From Cupriavidus necator (GTDB lineage Bacteria > Pseudomonadota > Gammaproteobacteria > Burkholderiales > Burkholderiaceae), in assembly GCF_013141915.1 (NCBI RefSeq), contig NZ_SROX01000018.1, positions 1 through 64,000 of the forward strand: a stretch of 64,000 bases of DNA, in the 5' to 3' direction. The position numbers and the translations under genes were made by a program. The notes below the pieces were generated by a model. It was given only the letters and a program-made list of their open reading frames with translations, was not told the origin of the DNA and ran no database searches. Shown here one piece after another: positions 26,022-34,559 of the stretch (position 1 is the stretch's first letter; every line of letters begins with the position of its first letter).

Positions 26022-27120
26022 TGCGTAGCCGGTTGGCGTGTTGAAGGATGACCGTGCGCGGATCGGCATCCTGGTACAGCCCGGCCATCTGGTTGACCTC
26101 GTCGAGATGGTTCCAGTAATAGCCGGTGGCCAGCACCCGCCCCCACTTGCTGCTGCACACCGAAACCAGGCCGTCGTTCGGGCCAGCGCCCTTCAACGCC
26201 ATCAGTCCCGCCGAGGTCGACATCATCACGGTCGACGGATCGAGCAGGTTGGAGCGCAGCAGGCTAAGCGGCCCGCCCTGCCCGGTCCACGAATAGGCGG
26301 CCTGGGTGTGGGTGACCAGGTTGCCCGCGGCATCGCGTGCCTGGCGCTGCTCCGACACCGCGCCGGCGGTGCTGCAATCCGGGCCCAGCGCCGATTTCGT
26401 GCCCGGCGCCAGCGTGGCATCGAGCCGCGCGTTCTGTTCGGCGGCGCCGCGCGTGGTCAGGCTCTCGAGCGAGGCCAGCGCATCCTGGTCCAGCGCCTGC
26501 CCGTTGCTGATGCCGTTGAACCAGCCGACCGTATCGAACACGCCCTGGATGATGCTGACCAGGACCGGGCCGGCGATCGGGATATTGCCGATGCCGCTGA
26601 TCAGCTCGAGCACGGTGTCGGCCACTTCGCTGCCGCGGTGCGGGCTGCCGATGGTGGTGACCGAGGCCACGTCCTGCGGCGACATCGCCGCCAGCATGCG
26701 CGCGGTGGGCCCGCCCTGGCTATGGCCGATCAGGTTGACCTTGTCGGCACCGCTGTCCAGCTTGACCGCGCGCACATAGGCCTGCAGCGCCAGCGCGCGC
26801 TCGGCATCGCTGTTGAACGACGGCACCGTGGCCACGTAGACCTGGGCGCCGTGGGTCCGCAGCACTTCGGGGATGCCATACCAGTAGTCGAGCACGCCGG
26901 CCATCTTCGCCGCGCCGGTCAGGCCGTGGACCAGCACGATCGGGTAGCGCGTGCGGGCGTAGTCGCCGTCCGCGGCGGCGGCGGGCGCTGGCTGTGCCAG
27001 CATGGCCGCCGCGGCCAGCGCCGAGGCGGTGCCTGCAAGTCTGCACAGCAGGTTGCGGGTCTGCTGTGCGCCGGCCACAAGCGCGCGTGGCCCGCACGGG
27101 TGGTGTCCGCCATGCTCCAT
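26008..27120 (-). CDS. Secreted triacylglycerol lipase, family I.2
   Basis: The 370-aa lipase resembles Burkholderia lipases. A signal region ends near PAPAAAADGDYARTRYP (about residue 50); a shorter start is possible. VLVHGLTGAAKMAG carries the oxyanion loop, LIGHSQGGPTAR the nucleophile Ser, NDGLVSVCSSKWG the catalytic Asp, and YYWNHLDEVNQMAG the His and calcium-site residues. Two Cys (GPDCSTAG, VSVCSS) should form the family disulfide. It needs the downstream foldase, whose gene is frameshifted, and would be exported by a type II system. Confidence 0.93.
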   Translation of the reverse strand: MEHGGHHPCGPRALVAGAQQTRNLLCRLAGTASALAAAAMLAQPAPAAAADGDYARTRYPIVLVHGLTGAAKMAGVLDYWYGIPEVLRTHGAQVYVATVPSFNSDAERALALQAYVRAVKLDSGADKVNLIGHSQGGPTARMLAAMSPQDVASVTTIGSPHRGSEVADTVLELISGIGNIPIAGPVLVSIIQGVFDTVGWFNGISNGQALDQDALASLESLTTRGAAEQNARLDATLAPGTKSALGPDCSTAGAVSEQRQARDAAGNLVTHTQAAYSWTGQGGPLSLLRSNLLDPSTVMMSTSAGLMALKGAGPNDGLVSVCSSKWGRVLATGYYWNHLDEVNQMAGLYQDADPRTVILQHANRLRNDQL

Positions 27121-27209
27121 CTGGTCTCCTCGGTGGTGGGTCTTTTTATGTTGGAAGCAGTAAAGACGGCCCGATCCGGGGAGACAATCAAAACATTAGC
27201 GGATTCCCT

Positions 27210-28097
27210 CTAAACGGCCGCTACAGCAGCGGGTTGCACGGGCATGCGGGTGGTGGCAAGCAGTTGTTCGTAGATGTAGCACTGCAGCAGCGTCAGCTCG
27301 CGCTCGGCCAGCACGTCGAAGGCCACGCCGAACGCCGGGAACTCGGCATCGTCGCCGGCTGCGCCGGACGGCGCGGCGCGGACCCAGCCATCGATCACCA
27401 CCTCGCTGTCCAGCGATGCGGTACGCAGATTGAAGCGCAGCCGCACGCGGCTGCCTGGCGCGGGGGCCGGGGAGGTGGTCTGCACCAGCGCGCCACCGGT
27501 GCTGAGGTCTGACAGCAGCGACAAGCGCGGCACGCTGCGGTCGATGCCGTCGTCATCGCCGGGTTCGGCCAGGTAGGCGGCCAGGCGGGTCGGCACCCGC
27601 GCCGCCTTGCGCACTGGCATGGCGTGCTCACGCTCCGGCGCCGACAGCACCAGGTAGCGGAACGGGCTGCGGCATACGGCGGTGATCGTCGAGGTAAAGC
27701 TGTGGATGGCGTGCCCCGAAAAGCCACGCAGCAGCACCGAGTCACCGGCCTGCAACGGCAAGTCGCGTCCGCCCAGTTGCGGCCAGGTGACAAAGAGGCC
27801 GTGCTCGATAAAGCCGATCAGGCGGCTGGCCGCCGCACGCGTGGCGGCACCGTCAAGCTTGACATGCAGCAGCGTGCCGACCTGCAAGCCGAGCGGCCCC
27901 GGATTCGGTCGCAGTACGTCGGCGGCATCATCGCCGCCTTCGTCGCGGCAGACCGTGCCGTGGCGGAACACCAGCGCCAGGTCGCGCGCATCGGGAATGA
28001 TGTTGCCGCTGCCAAGCACCAGGTTGCCCTCGCCATCTAGCAATGACCAGGGCAGCGGGTGGCCGACGGGAAGATCGTTAGGGGTGAGCTGGATCAT
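27210..28097 (-). CDS. PilZ-domain protein, YcgR-like (c-di-GMP receptor)
   Basis: The 295-aa protein starts at 28097 (MIQLTPNDLPVGHPLPWSLL). The N-terminal part (about 1-175) resembles a YcgR-N domain, and the C-terminal PilZ domain has VRKAARVPT (RxxxR) and DLSTGGA (D/NxSxxG), both needed to bind c-di-GMP. YcgR proteins slow flagellar motors, but other effectors share this layout and no flagellar genes are nearby. Monocistronic, as far as can be seen. Confidence 0.8.
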   Translation of the reverse strand: MIQLTPNDLPVGHPLPWSLLDGEGNLVLGSGNIIPDARDLALVFRHGTVCRDEGGDDAADVLRPNPGPLGLQVGTLLHVKLDGAATRAAASRLIGFIEHGLFVTWPQLGGRDLPLQAGDSVLLRGFSGHAIHSFTSTITAVCRSPFRYLVLSAPEREHAMPVRKAARVPTRLAAYLAEPGDDDGIDRSVPRLSLLSDLSTGGALVQTTSPAPAPGSRVRLRFNLRTASLDSEVVIDGWVRAAPSGAAGDDAEFPAFGVAFDVLAERELTLLQCYIYEQLLATTRMPVQPAAVAAV

Positions 28098-28278
28098 GGC
28101 TGTTTGCAGTTGGCCCGGGCATGAACGCCCAGGGGCACGGCGAGCCCGGGACGGCGGAAATCTCAGGCACGGGCTCCGCCACCTGTATTGGGCTTCTATC
28201 GGCGTGCGCGCGCCGAAGTTTAGTCCGACACGATGGACGCCGAAGCCGTATGTGTAGCATAGATTACTTGCGGCAAGC

Positions 28279-28307
28279 TTGACGCGCGGCAAAACTGCGG
28301 TCAGAAT
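28279..28307 (+). promoter_or_regulatory. Putative promoter of the GntR-oxidase pair
   Basis: TTGACG (28279-28284), a 17-bp spacer and CAGAAT (28302-28307) place transcription start near 28314, immediately before the operator-like repeat. Confidence 0.5.
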
Positions 28308-28317
28308 GGCGCAAAGC

Positions 28318-28334
28318 TGTCAGACAGCCTGACA
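28318..28334. promoter_or_regulatory. Inverted repeat TGTCAG-N5-CTGACA
   Basis: Perfect 6-bp arms end 10 bp before the GntR start codon and just after the predicted transcription start. A repressor bound here would block its own mRNA, which suggests autoregulation by the adjacent FadR-type GntR. Confidence 0.6.
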
Positions 28335-28344
28335 TATTGAATAC

Positions 28345-29061
28345 ATGAACACGCTCCTGCCCCGCCCGGCTTCGCTTGCCACCCGTATCGCGCAGACCCT
28401 GCATGACGACATCCTTGCCGGCCGCTACGGCGCGGGCGCGCGCCTGCCGGCCGAGTCCGCCCTGGCCGATGGCTTCGGCGTCAGCCGCCCCATCGTGCGC
28501 GAGGCCATCGCCCAGTTGAAGGCCGACGGCGTGCTGGTCACGCGCAAGGGCTCCGGCGCCTATGTGTCCGAGACGCCGGGGGGCCAGGCCTGGCGCGTCG
28601 CCAGCGCGCCCGACGGCGGCCCGACGCTGGCCCAGTTGTTCGAGCTGCGCCGCGTGGTCGAAACCGCCTGCGCCGAGATGGCGGCGCAGCGGCGCACCGC
28701 CGCCGACGTCGAGGCCATCGGCGCCGCGCTGGCGGCGATGCAGGCGCAGGCCGACGGGCACGGCGACATGGCCAGCGCCGCCGCCGCCGACATGGCGTTC
28801 CACCATGCCATTGCCGAAGCCGCGCACAACCCCTGCTTTACCGGCCTGACGGATTTCGTCGGCCAGCAGATGCTGGCCGCGCGCCAGCGCGCGTGGGAGA
28901 ACACCGCCCGGCTGAGCGCCGCCACCGGCGCCCCGCGCGCCGCCGACCACGAGCATGCCGCGCTGGCCGCGGCCATTGCCGCCGGCGACGCCACGGCCGC
29001 GCGCCACGCCGCGCAGCAACACCTCGCGGCGGCCGCCACGCGCCTGGGCCTGCCGGCCTGA
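28345..29061 (+). CDS. GntR-family regulator, FadR/FCD subfamily
   Basis: The 238-aa protein has an N-terminal winged helix (about 10-75: GARLPAESALADGFGVSRPI, then VREAIAQLKADGVL) and an all-helical FCD ligand domain (about 95-230). Metal/ligand His and Asp residues occur in DMAFHHAIAEAAHN and the later ADHEHAALAAAI. Such proteins usually repress and respond to small carboxylic acids. It is 37 bp upstream of the oxidase gene, its likely target. Confidence 0.9.
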   Translation: MNTLLPRPASLATRIAQTLHDDILAGRYGAGARLPAESALADGFGVSRPIVREAIAQLKADGVLVTRKGSGAYVSETPGGQAWRVASAPDGGPTLAQLFELRRVVETACAEMAAQRRTAADVEAIGAALAAMQAQADGHGDMASAAAADMAFHHAIAEAAHNPCFTGLTDFVGQQMLAARQRAWENTARLSAATGAPRAADHEHAALAAAIAAGDATAARHAAQQHLAAAATRLGLPA

Positions 29062-29098
29062 GCCCCGATTCATCGAGACCCCTGCAGCAAGGAACAAC

Positions 29099-30205
29099 AT
29101 GGAAACAGTGGATTGCGTCGTGATCGGCGCCGGCGTGGTGGGACTGGCGGTGGCGCGCGCGCTGGCGCTGCAAGGCCGCGAAGTGATCATCCTCGAGGCC
29201 GAGAACGCCTTCGGCACCATCACCAGCGCGCGCAACAGCGAGGTCATCCATGCCGGCATCTACTATCCGGCCGGCTCGCTCAAGGCGCAGCTGTGCGTGC
29301 ACGGCAAGGCCATGCTGTACGACTACTGCGCCAGCCGCCACGTCGCGCACCAGCGCTGCGGCAAGCTGATCGTCGCCACCAGCGAGGCCCAGGTGGCCAC
29401 GCTCGAAGGCATCCGCGCCAAGGCCGCTGCCAATGGCGTCGACGACCTGCGCCTGCTCAGCCGCGCCGAGGCGCAAGCGCTGGAGCCGCAACTGCAGTGC
29501 CATGCGGCGCTGCTGTCGCCGTCGACCGGCATCGTCGACAGCCACGGCCTGATGACGGCGCTGCTGGGCGATGCGGAAAACGCGGGCGCGATGCTGGCGG
29601 TGCAGTCGCCGGTGCTGGGCGGCGCGGTCACGGCGGACGGCATCCGGCTGGAAATCGGCGCGGAGGACGGCAGCGCCACCACGCTGCTGGCGCGCACGGT
29701 GGTGAATTCGGCGGGGCTCACGGCACCGGAACTGGCGCGCCGCATCGAGGGCATGCCGGCAGCCCACATCCCGCCGCAGTACTACGCCAAGGGCTGCTAT
29801 TTCACGCTGGCCGGGCGCGCGCCATTCTCACGGCTGATCTACCCCGTGCCGGAGGCCGCCGGACTGGGCGTGCACCTGACCATCGACCTGGGCGGCCAGG
29901 CGCGCTTCGGCCCCAATGTGCGCTGGATCGACGAGATCGAATACGGCGTGGATCCGGCTGACGCGGATGGCTTCTATGACGAGGTGCGCCGCTACTGGCC
30001 AGGGCTGGCCGACGGCGCGCTGCAGCCCGGCTATGCCGGCATCCGCCCCAAGATCAGCGGCCCGCACGAAGCGGCGGCGGATTTCCGCATCGACGGCCCC
30101 GCTGTACACGGCGTGCCGGGGCTGGTTCACCTGTTCGGCATCGAATCGCCGGGGCTGACCTCGTCGCTGGCGATTGCCGAGCGCGTCTGCGCGACGCTCG
30201 ACTGA
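29099..30205 (+). CDS. FAD-dependent oxidoreductase, L-2-hydroxyglutarate oxidase-like
   Basis: The 368-aa protein starts at 29099 (METVDCVVIGAGVVGLAVAR), with an N-terminal FAD dinucleotide motif GAGVVGLAVARAL and the DAO fold. NSEVIHAGIYYPAGSLKAQL is a segment shared with LhgO enzymes, which oxidise L-2-hydroxyglutarate to 2-oxoglutarate and pass electrons to the membrane quinone pool. PKISGPHE and GIESPGLTSSLAIAE form the C-terminal FAD region. The substrate could be another 2-hydroxy acid. It is probably cotranscribed with the GntR gene. Confidence 0.85.
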   Translation: METVDCVVIGAGVVGLAVARALALQGREVIILEAENAFGTITSARNSEVIHAGIYYPAGSLKAQLCVHGKAMLYDYCASRHVAHQRCGKLIVATSEAQVATLEGIRAKAAANGVDDLRLLSRAEAQALEPQLQCHAALLSPSTGIVDSHGLMTALLGDAENAGAMLAVQSPVLGGAVTADGIRLEIGAEDGSATTLLARTVVNSAGLTAPELARRIEGMPAAHIPPQYYAKGCYFTLAGRAPFSRLIYPVPEAAGLGVHLTIDLGGQARFGPNVRWIDEIEYGVDPADADGFYDEVRRYWPGLADGALQPGYAGIRPKISGPHEAAADFRIDGPAVHGVPGLVHLFGIESPGLTSSLAIAERVCATLD

Positions 30206-30257
30206 AGCGCGCCGCGGCGCCGGGTGATACCTCACCCGACGCCGCCCGGGCCAGTGG

Positions 30258-32000
30258 CTAGCGCAACGCGCCTTCGATGACGCGTGCGTCGACCACCAGC
30301 GCCGGCCAGTCGGCCACCGGCACCGACAGCGTCACGGCGCCGGGCGCGTTGGCGGAGATGCTGCCGGCCGGCATGTCATAGACGCGACCATCCATCATGT
30401 CGACGTAGCGCGGCGCGGCCCCGCTCGCCGCCATGCCGCTGAAGCCGATCCCATTGCACGACACCTGCACCACCGCGCGCGGCTCGGCTGTGTCGGCCAC
30501 CGGCAGCCGGGTCATTTTCCAGACCCCGATCACGGTCGCGTCCACGCCACCCTTGCGTTGCCGCCAGGCATGGGCGGTATAACCGGCGGGCGCGGTGCAG
30601 CCGTGGGCTAAAACCGGCTCCATGCGGCTGTCGAACAGCGCCGTCACGTTCTGGAAGGCGCCATAGACGATCTTCTTGCCGGCGATGCGCTGGTCGCCAT
30701 TCAGGAACGGCGTATCGAGGTTCGGATCCCAGACCCCGGTGGTCAGCAGTCCCTTGGTGTTCTTGGCATCGTTGTAGTGCAGGTCCGAGATCGTGAACAT
30801 GCTGGTCTCGATGCCGCGTGCGAGATCGCCGAGGACGCGGCGCAGGTTGTACTTGGCCTGGTTCTTCTCGGTCCACGCCTTGGTGCCGTTGTCGCACATC
30901 GCATAGGTCATGCACGGCGTCGACGGCGCGCCGTTCTCGTCCATGCGCGGCTTGAAGCCGTAGCCGCGTAACAGCGCCAGGAAGTTGTCCATGCTGCGCG
31001 CATCCCACGGATTCTGGTCGTAGTCGACGCTGGTCGTGTACGGATGGAACGCCACGTAGACGTCCTCCGACGGCACCGTGGGCCCCTTGTTGTCATAAAA
31101 ATACTTGAGCGACGTCAGGATGTAGTTGCGCGCTTCCTGGACGTCGGCCGAATCCGTGCAGTTCTCCAGGCATGAGAGCGCGTAATGCACGGTGTACCAC
31201 GAGCCGATCGTCAGCTTGGCATTGGGCTGGATCTGCTTGATAAGCTTTGCCGTCTCCACGATCAGCGTCTTGTAGGTGTCGAGGTCCTTGGTGGGCTCGT
31301 TCCAGATCTGCCAGTCGGTGACCTTGTCCTTGTACCGCGTCACCGTGGCGGCGACGAACTGCAGGAAGCGCGCCTTGCCCGCTCCGGTCGGGAAGCTGCC
31401 GCCGAGACCCGCGCCACCGCAGTCGGTACACCCCGCGCGCACGTTGCCATAACCCAGGAACACCATGGGCTCGTGCTTTTGCTCGAGCGCGCCGTCGACG
31501 ATCTCGTCGAGCTTGGCGAAGTTGTAGGTGGCGGGCGTGGTGATGACCTGCTCGATGTCGTTCCAACCAGACTGGATACGCACGCGGGTCGTGCCGAGCG
31601 GGTTCAGATACTCGCGCCAGTTCGCGAACACGCTGAAGTTGCGGTCCGTCGTTTCCCCGCCGATCATCAGGTGGCTGGTCAGGCCCTGTGCCCGCAATTC
31701 GGCGGTGGTGCGCGGCTGGATGCGGCCGAGCAGCGTGTAGCCAGGCTCGGCGACCGGGTCGAGCGCGGCATAGCTGGCCGGATCGGCGTCCAGGATGGCG
31801 CGCGTCGCGGCGCTGATGGGGGGATTCAGCGCCGGCTTGTCGGGCGCTGGCCGCGACGCCGCGGGTGGCGGCTCGGCCGGCTGCGTGGCGCCGGCTGGCG
31901 GGGGCGACCCGGCCTCGGCCGGGTCATCGCCGCCACAGGCGGCCAGGGCCAATGCCAGGCTCACTGCCCCGGCCAGTCTCACGTAGTTGCGAATCTTCAT
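30258..32000 (-). CDS. Lipoprotein with a clan-A glycosidase-like domain
   Basis: The 580-aa protein starts at 32000 after GGAG. The signal LAGAVSLALALAACGG carries a lipobox (LAAC, lipidated Cys near 22), then a Pro/Ala-rich linker (about 30-60). The body looks like a (beta/alpha)8 glycosidase: KVTDWQIWNEPTKDLDTYKT contains the WNEP acid/base Glu of clan GH-A; KLTIGSWY and DVYVAFHPYTTSVDY follow. Cysteine pairs (AGCTDCGG, CLENC, TPCMTYAMC) suggest disulfides. A distant GH39/GH5-like family is my best guess; the substrate is unknown. It stands alone, without sugar genes beside it on the same strand. Confidence 0.7.
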   Translation of the reverse strand: MKIRNYVRLAGAVSLALALAACGGDDPAEAGSPPPAGATQPAEPPPAASRPAPDKPALNPPISAATRAILDADPASYAALDPVAEPGYTLLGRIQPRTTAELRAQGLTSHLMIGGETTDRNFSVFANWREYLNPLGTTRVRIQSGWNDIEQVITTPATYNFAKLDEIVDGALEQKHEPMVFLGYGNVRAGCTDCGGAGLGGSFPTGAGKARFLQFVAATVTRYKDKVTDWQIWNEPTKDLDTYKTLIVETAKLIKQIQPNAKLTIGSWYTVHYALSCLENCTDSADVQEARNYILTSLKYFYDNKGPTVPSEDVYVAFHPYTTSVDYDQNPWDARSMDNFLALLRGYGFKPRMDENGAPSTPCMTYAMCDNGTKAWTEKNQAKYNLRRVLGDLARGIETSMFTISDLHYNDAKNTKGLLTTGVWDPNLDTPFLNGDQRIAGKKIVYGAFQNVTALFDSRMEPVLAHGCTAPAGYTAHAWRQRKGGVDATVIGVWKMTRLPVADTAEPRAVVQVSCNGIGFSGMAASGAAPRYVDMMDGRVYDMPAGSISANAPGAVTLSVPVADWPALVVDARVIEGALR

Positions 32001-32109
32001 GCTGCTCCTCTTTGTGGTTGTAGTAGTACCGCCGCGCGCCGTCCTCCGGCGCCGCCACGGCGGTACCGGATCGCAACCCACAGCGACACGAAGAAAGGTT
32101 GGTGCGCGG

Positions 32110-33036
32110 CTACGTCAGCCGCAGGCGGACCGTTGCCGGCGCGTCCGCGGCCAGCACGTCCGGCAGCTGGAACAGTTGCCCGTCCTCGGGCCTGGTGTCC
32201 TCGGGCGCCCATTGCGGGCGCACCAGCGACGTGACGAAGACCGAGCCGCGCGGGCCCGGGCAAACCATGCTGGGCGCCTGGCATGGCAGCGCCAGCGTGC
32301 GGATGCGCGCGCCGGTGGGCGCATAGACGTTGATGCAGCCGGCCGACACGCCGGCCGACCAGTAGTTGCCGTGCGCGTCGATAAAGGCGCCGTCGGGCCG
32401 ACCGATGCGCTCGTCGGCGGTGACCCAGGGGTTGATGCCGGCGAGCGTGCCGCTTTGCGGCTGCCAGCGGGCCCGGTACACCACTCCGGCCTTGCTGTCG
32501 GAGAAGTGGAAGGTCTGCCCGTCGACCGACCAGGCAAAGCCGTTGGCGATGTGCAGGCCGTCCAGCAGCACGTGGCAGCCGTGTAGCCGATGCCAGGCGT
32601 GGAGCTGTCCGGTCGGCCCGGCCGCGCCCGAGTCGTCCATCGACCCGAACACGAACCAGGAACCGCAGGGGGACACGCGGCCCTCGTTGAGCCGGTTTTG
32701 CGGACGGTCAGGCTCGGGCAACGCCAGGGTGCGCAATGATCCGCGCGCCGGGTCGAGGATCGCCAGTTCGTCGCGCAGGGCCAGGATGATGCTGCCATCG
32801 GCGCACAGGCCATGCGCGCCCACCGGTTGCGGCAGCGTCCAGGTGGTCAGCGTTGCCGATGCCGGATCGAGCGCGTGGAGCGCGGGCGCCCGCACGTCGA
32901 TCCAGATCAGGCGCCCATCGGACCAGATCGGGCATTCGCCCACGCGGTTGGCGACCCGGAACTGGCGCCACGCCAGCCCTTGCGCGGTGCGGCCTGCCAG
33001 CGACTCAACGGTCGACGTCGAAACCGGAACGATCAC
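32110..33036 (-). CDS. SMP-30/gluconolactonase-family lactonase
   Basis: The 308-aa beta-propeller probably hydrolyses a sugar-acid lactone. VGECPIWSDGRLIWIDV carries the metal-ligand Glu; RLNEGRVSPCGSWFVFGSMD, LHIANGFAWSVDGQTFHFSD and IGRPDGAFIDAHGNYWSAG supply the Asn/Asp ligands. The start is taken as GTG 33036, with GGAG about 8 nt upstream, overlapping the previous gene by 32 bp; the open frame reaches further up but would overlap by over 240 bp. Last gene of the sugar-acid operon. Confidence 0.87.
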   Translation of the reverse strand: MIVPVSTSTVESLAGRTAQGLAWRQFRVANRVGECPIWSDGRLIWIDVRAPALHALDPASATLTTWTLPQPVGAHGLCADGSIILALRDELAILDPARGSLRTLALPEPDRPQNRLNEGRVSPCGSWFVFGSMDDSGAAGPTGQLHAWHRLHGCHVLLDGLHIANGFAWSVDGQTFHFSDSKAGVVYRARWQPQSGTLAGINPWVTADERIGRPDGAFIDAHGNYWSAGVSAGCINVYAPTGARIRTLALPCQAPSMVCPGPRGSVFVTSLVRPQWAPEDTRPEDGQLFQLPDVLAADAPATVRLRLT

Positions 33037-33826
33037 GATTGAACTCCGCCGCGGCAAAGTCGCCGCCCTGGAAATGTTCTGCCAGCGGGTCATTGCTGAC
33101 CTTGTGCTGCAGCGCCTCGCGATAGCGGTCGGCCGAATCCTGTGGCCGGTAGCCGAGTGCATGGGCGCGCGCGTTGTCCCACCAGCTCGCGGCGTTGTCC
33201 GACACGCCATAGACGATGGCCTCGTCGTAGTCGGCGTCCATGCCGACACGCACCAGCTGCGCCAGGTCGCGCGGGCTGATCCAGTGCGCCAGCATGCGTG
33301 CGTCGAGCGGCTCGGGCGAGCAGTGGCCGATGCGCATGCCGAAGCCCTTCAGGCCGAACTTCTGCGCATACAGGCCAGCCACCGCTTCCATGAACACCTT
33401 CGACACGCCATAGCGCGAATCCGGCCGCGGCAGGTCGTCGCTGCCGACCGTGGTGGCGCGCGGATACAGGCCCATGGCATGGTTGGAGCTGGCGTAGAGG
33501 ATGCGCTGCACGCCCGCCGCGCGCGCCGCCTCCCACAGGTTGGCGACGCTGGTGATGTTGGCTGGCAGGATCACGTCCCACGCGGCTTCACGCGGATAGC
33601 CGGCCAAGTGGACCACCATGTCGGCGCCGGTGAGCAACGCGGGCAACTGGCCGGCATCGTCGAGCGCGCACTGGAAAGCACGCTCGTTGACGGCCTGCGG
33701 CGTGACGGGCCGCACGTCGCAGAGCCGCACCTCGCGGCACGCGGACGCCAGCATCGGCCGCACGTATTGCGCCAGGCGTCCCGCGGCGCCGGTCAGCACC
33801 ACAATCGGCAAGCGCGGCTCAGGCAT
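33005..33826 (-). CDS. NAD-dependent epimerase/dehydrogenase, uronate dehydrogenase-like
   Basis: The 273-aa extended SDR has nucleotide motif VLTGAAGRLAQYV, HLAGYPRE, SSNHAMGLYP and catalytic YGVSK (SRYGVSKVFMEA). The HAMGxYPR segment and the length match uronate dehydrogenases, which oxidise uronic acids to aldaro-lactones with NAD. The adjacent lactonase is the natural next step. The start at 33826 overlaps the RraA-like gene by 8 bp. Confidence 0.85.
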   Translation of the reverse strand: MPEPRLPIVVLTGAAGRLAQYVRPMLASACREVRLCDVRPVTPQAVNERAFQCALDDAGQLPALLTGADMVVHLAGYPREAAWDVILPANITSVANLWEAARAAGVQRILYASSNHAMGLYPRATTVGSDDLPRPDSRYGVSKVFMEAVAGLYAQKFGLKGFGMRIGHCSPEPLDARMLAHWISPRDLAQLVRVGMDADYDEAIVYGVSDNAASWWDNARAHALGYRPQDSADRYREALQHKVSNDPLAEHFQGGDFAAAEFNRDRSGFDVDR

Positions 33827-34544
33827 AGCGGTGGCTCTCCTGCGCCTGCCATTGCGCGTATTCCTGCTGCAGGGCCGGGTCGAGCAGCGGATACAGCCCG
33901 GGCAGGCCCGCGCCGGCAAGGATCTTCTGGTTGACCCAATCCTCGTACATGGTCTGCCCGACCGCTTCCCGCGCGACCGCTTCGGCCAGGTGCCGCGGGA
34001 TGCAGACGATGCCCTCCGCATCGGCCACCATGATGTCGCCGGGATAGATGCTGACGCCGGCGCAGGCAATCGGCAGCTGCAGGTCGACGGCATGGTGCCG
34101 GATCAGGTTGGTCGGTGCGGACGGACGGGTGTGCCAGGCGGGGAAGTTCATCGCCGCGATCTCGGGGCTGTCGCGGAAGCCGCCGTCGGTGACCACGCCG
34201 GCACCGCCGCGATGCCACAGCCGGGTGATCAGCAGGTTGCCGGACGACGCCGCGGTGGCGTCGCCGCGGCTGTCCATGACCAGCACATGGCCGGCCGGGC
34301 ATTCTTCGATCGCTACGCGCTGCGGATGGCGCGGATCCTCGAATGCCGTGATCGCGTCGAGATCCTCGCGCGCCGGGATATAGCGCAGCGTAAACGCGGG
34401 TCCGACGAAGCGGCACGCCGACGGATTGAGCGGCTTGAGGCCCTGCAGGAACACATTGCGGAAGCCGCGCTTGAACAGGATGGTGGTCAGCGTGGCGGTG
34501 GATACGCGCAACAGGATGTCGCGCGAGGCATCGGACAGAGTCAT
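33819..34544 (-). CDS. RraA-like protein, possible 4-hydroxy-2-oxo-acid aldolase
   Basis: The 241-aa protein has the RraA/HMG-aldolase fold: TATLTTILFKRGFRNVF, HVLVMDSRGDATAASSGNLL, GAGVVTDGGFRDSPEI and PGDIMVADAEGIVCIPRHLA. The R-x-x-x-D region in TDGGFRDS is the metal/substrate site of the class II pyruvate aldolases in this family. True RraA (RNase E inhibitor) is about 160 aa, so this longer type is more likely catabolic. Its neighbours make an aldolase or decarboxylase for a keto-deoxy sugar acid plausible. Confidence 0.8.
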   Translation of the reverse strand: MTLSDASRDILLRVSTATLTTILFKRGFRNVFLQGLKPLNPSACRFVGPAFTLRYIPAREDLDAITAFEDPRHPQRVAIEECPAGHVLVMDSRGDATAASSGNLLITRLWHRGGAGVVTDGGFRDSPEIAAMNFPAWHTRPSAPTNLIRHHAVDLQLPIACAGVSIYPGDIMVADAEGIVCIPRHLAEAVAREAVGQTMYEDWVNQKILAGAGLPGLYPLLDPALQQEYAQWQAQESHRYA

Positions 34545-34559
34545 GGAAGGGTCTCCTTG

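Noticed and set aside
33037..33249. Longer N-terminus for the SMP-30 lactonase
   Set aside because: It would overlap the dehydrogenase gene by 245 bp and adds no conserved sequence; GTG 33036 has a Shine-Dalgarno and a normal family length.
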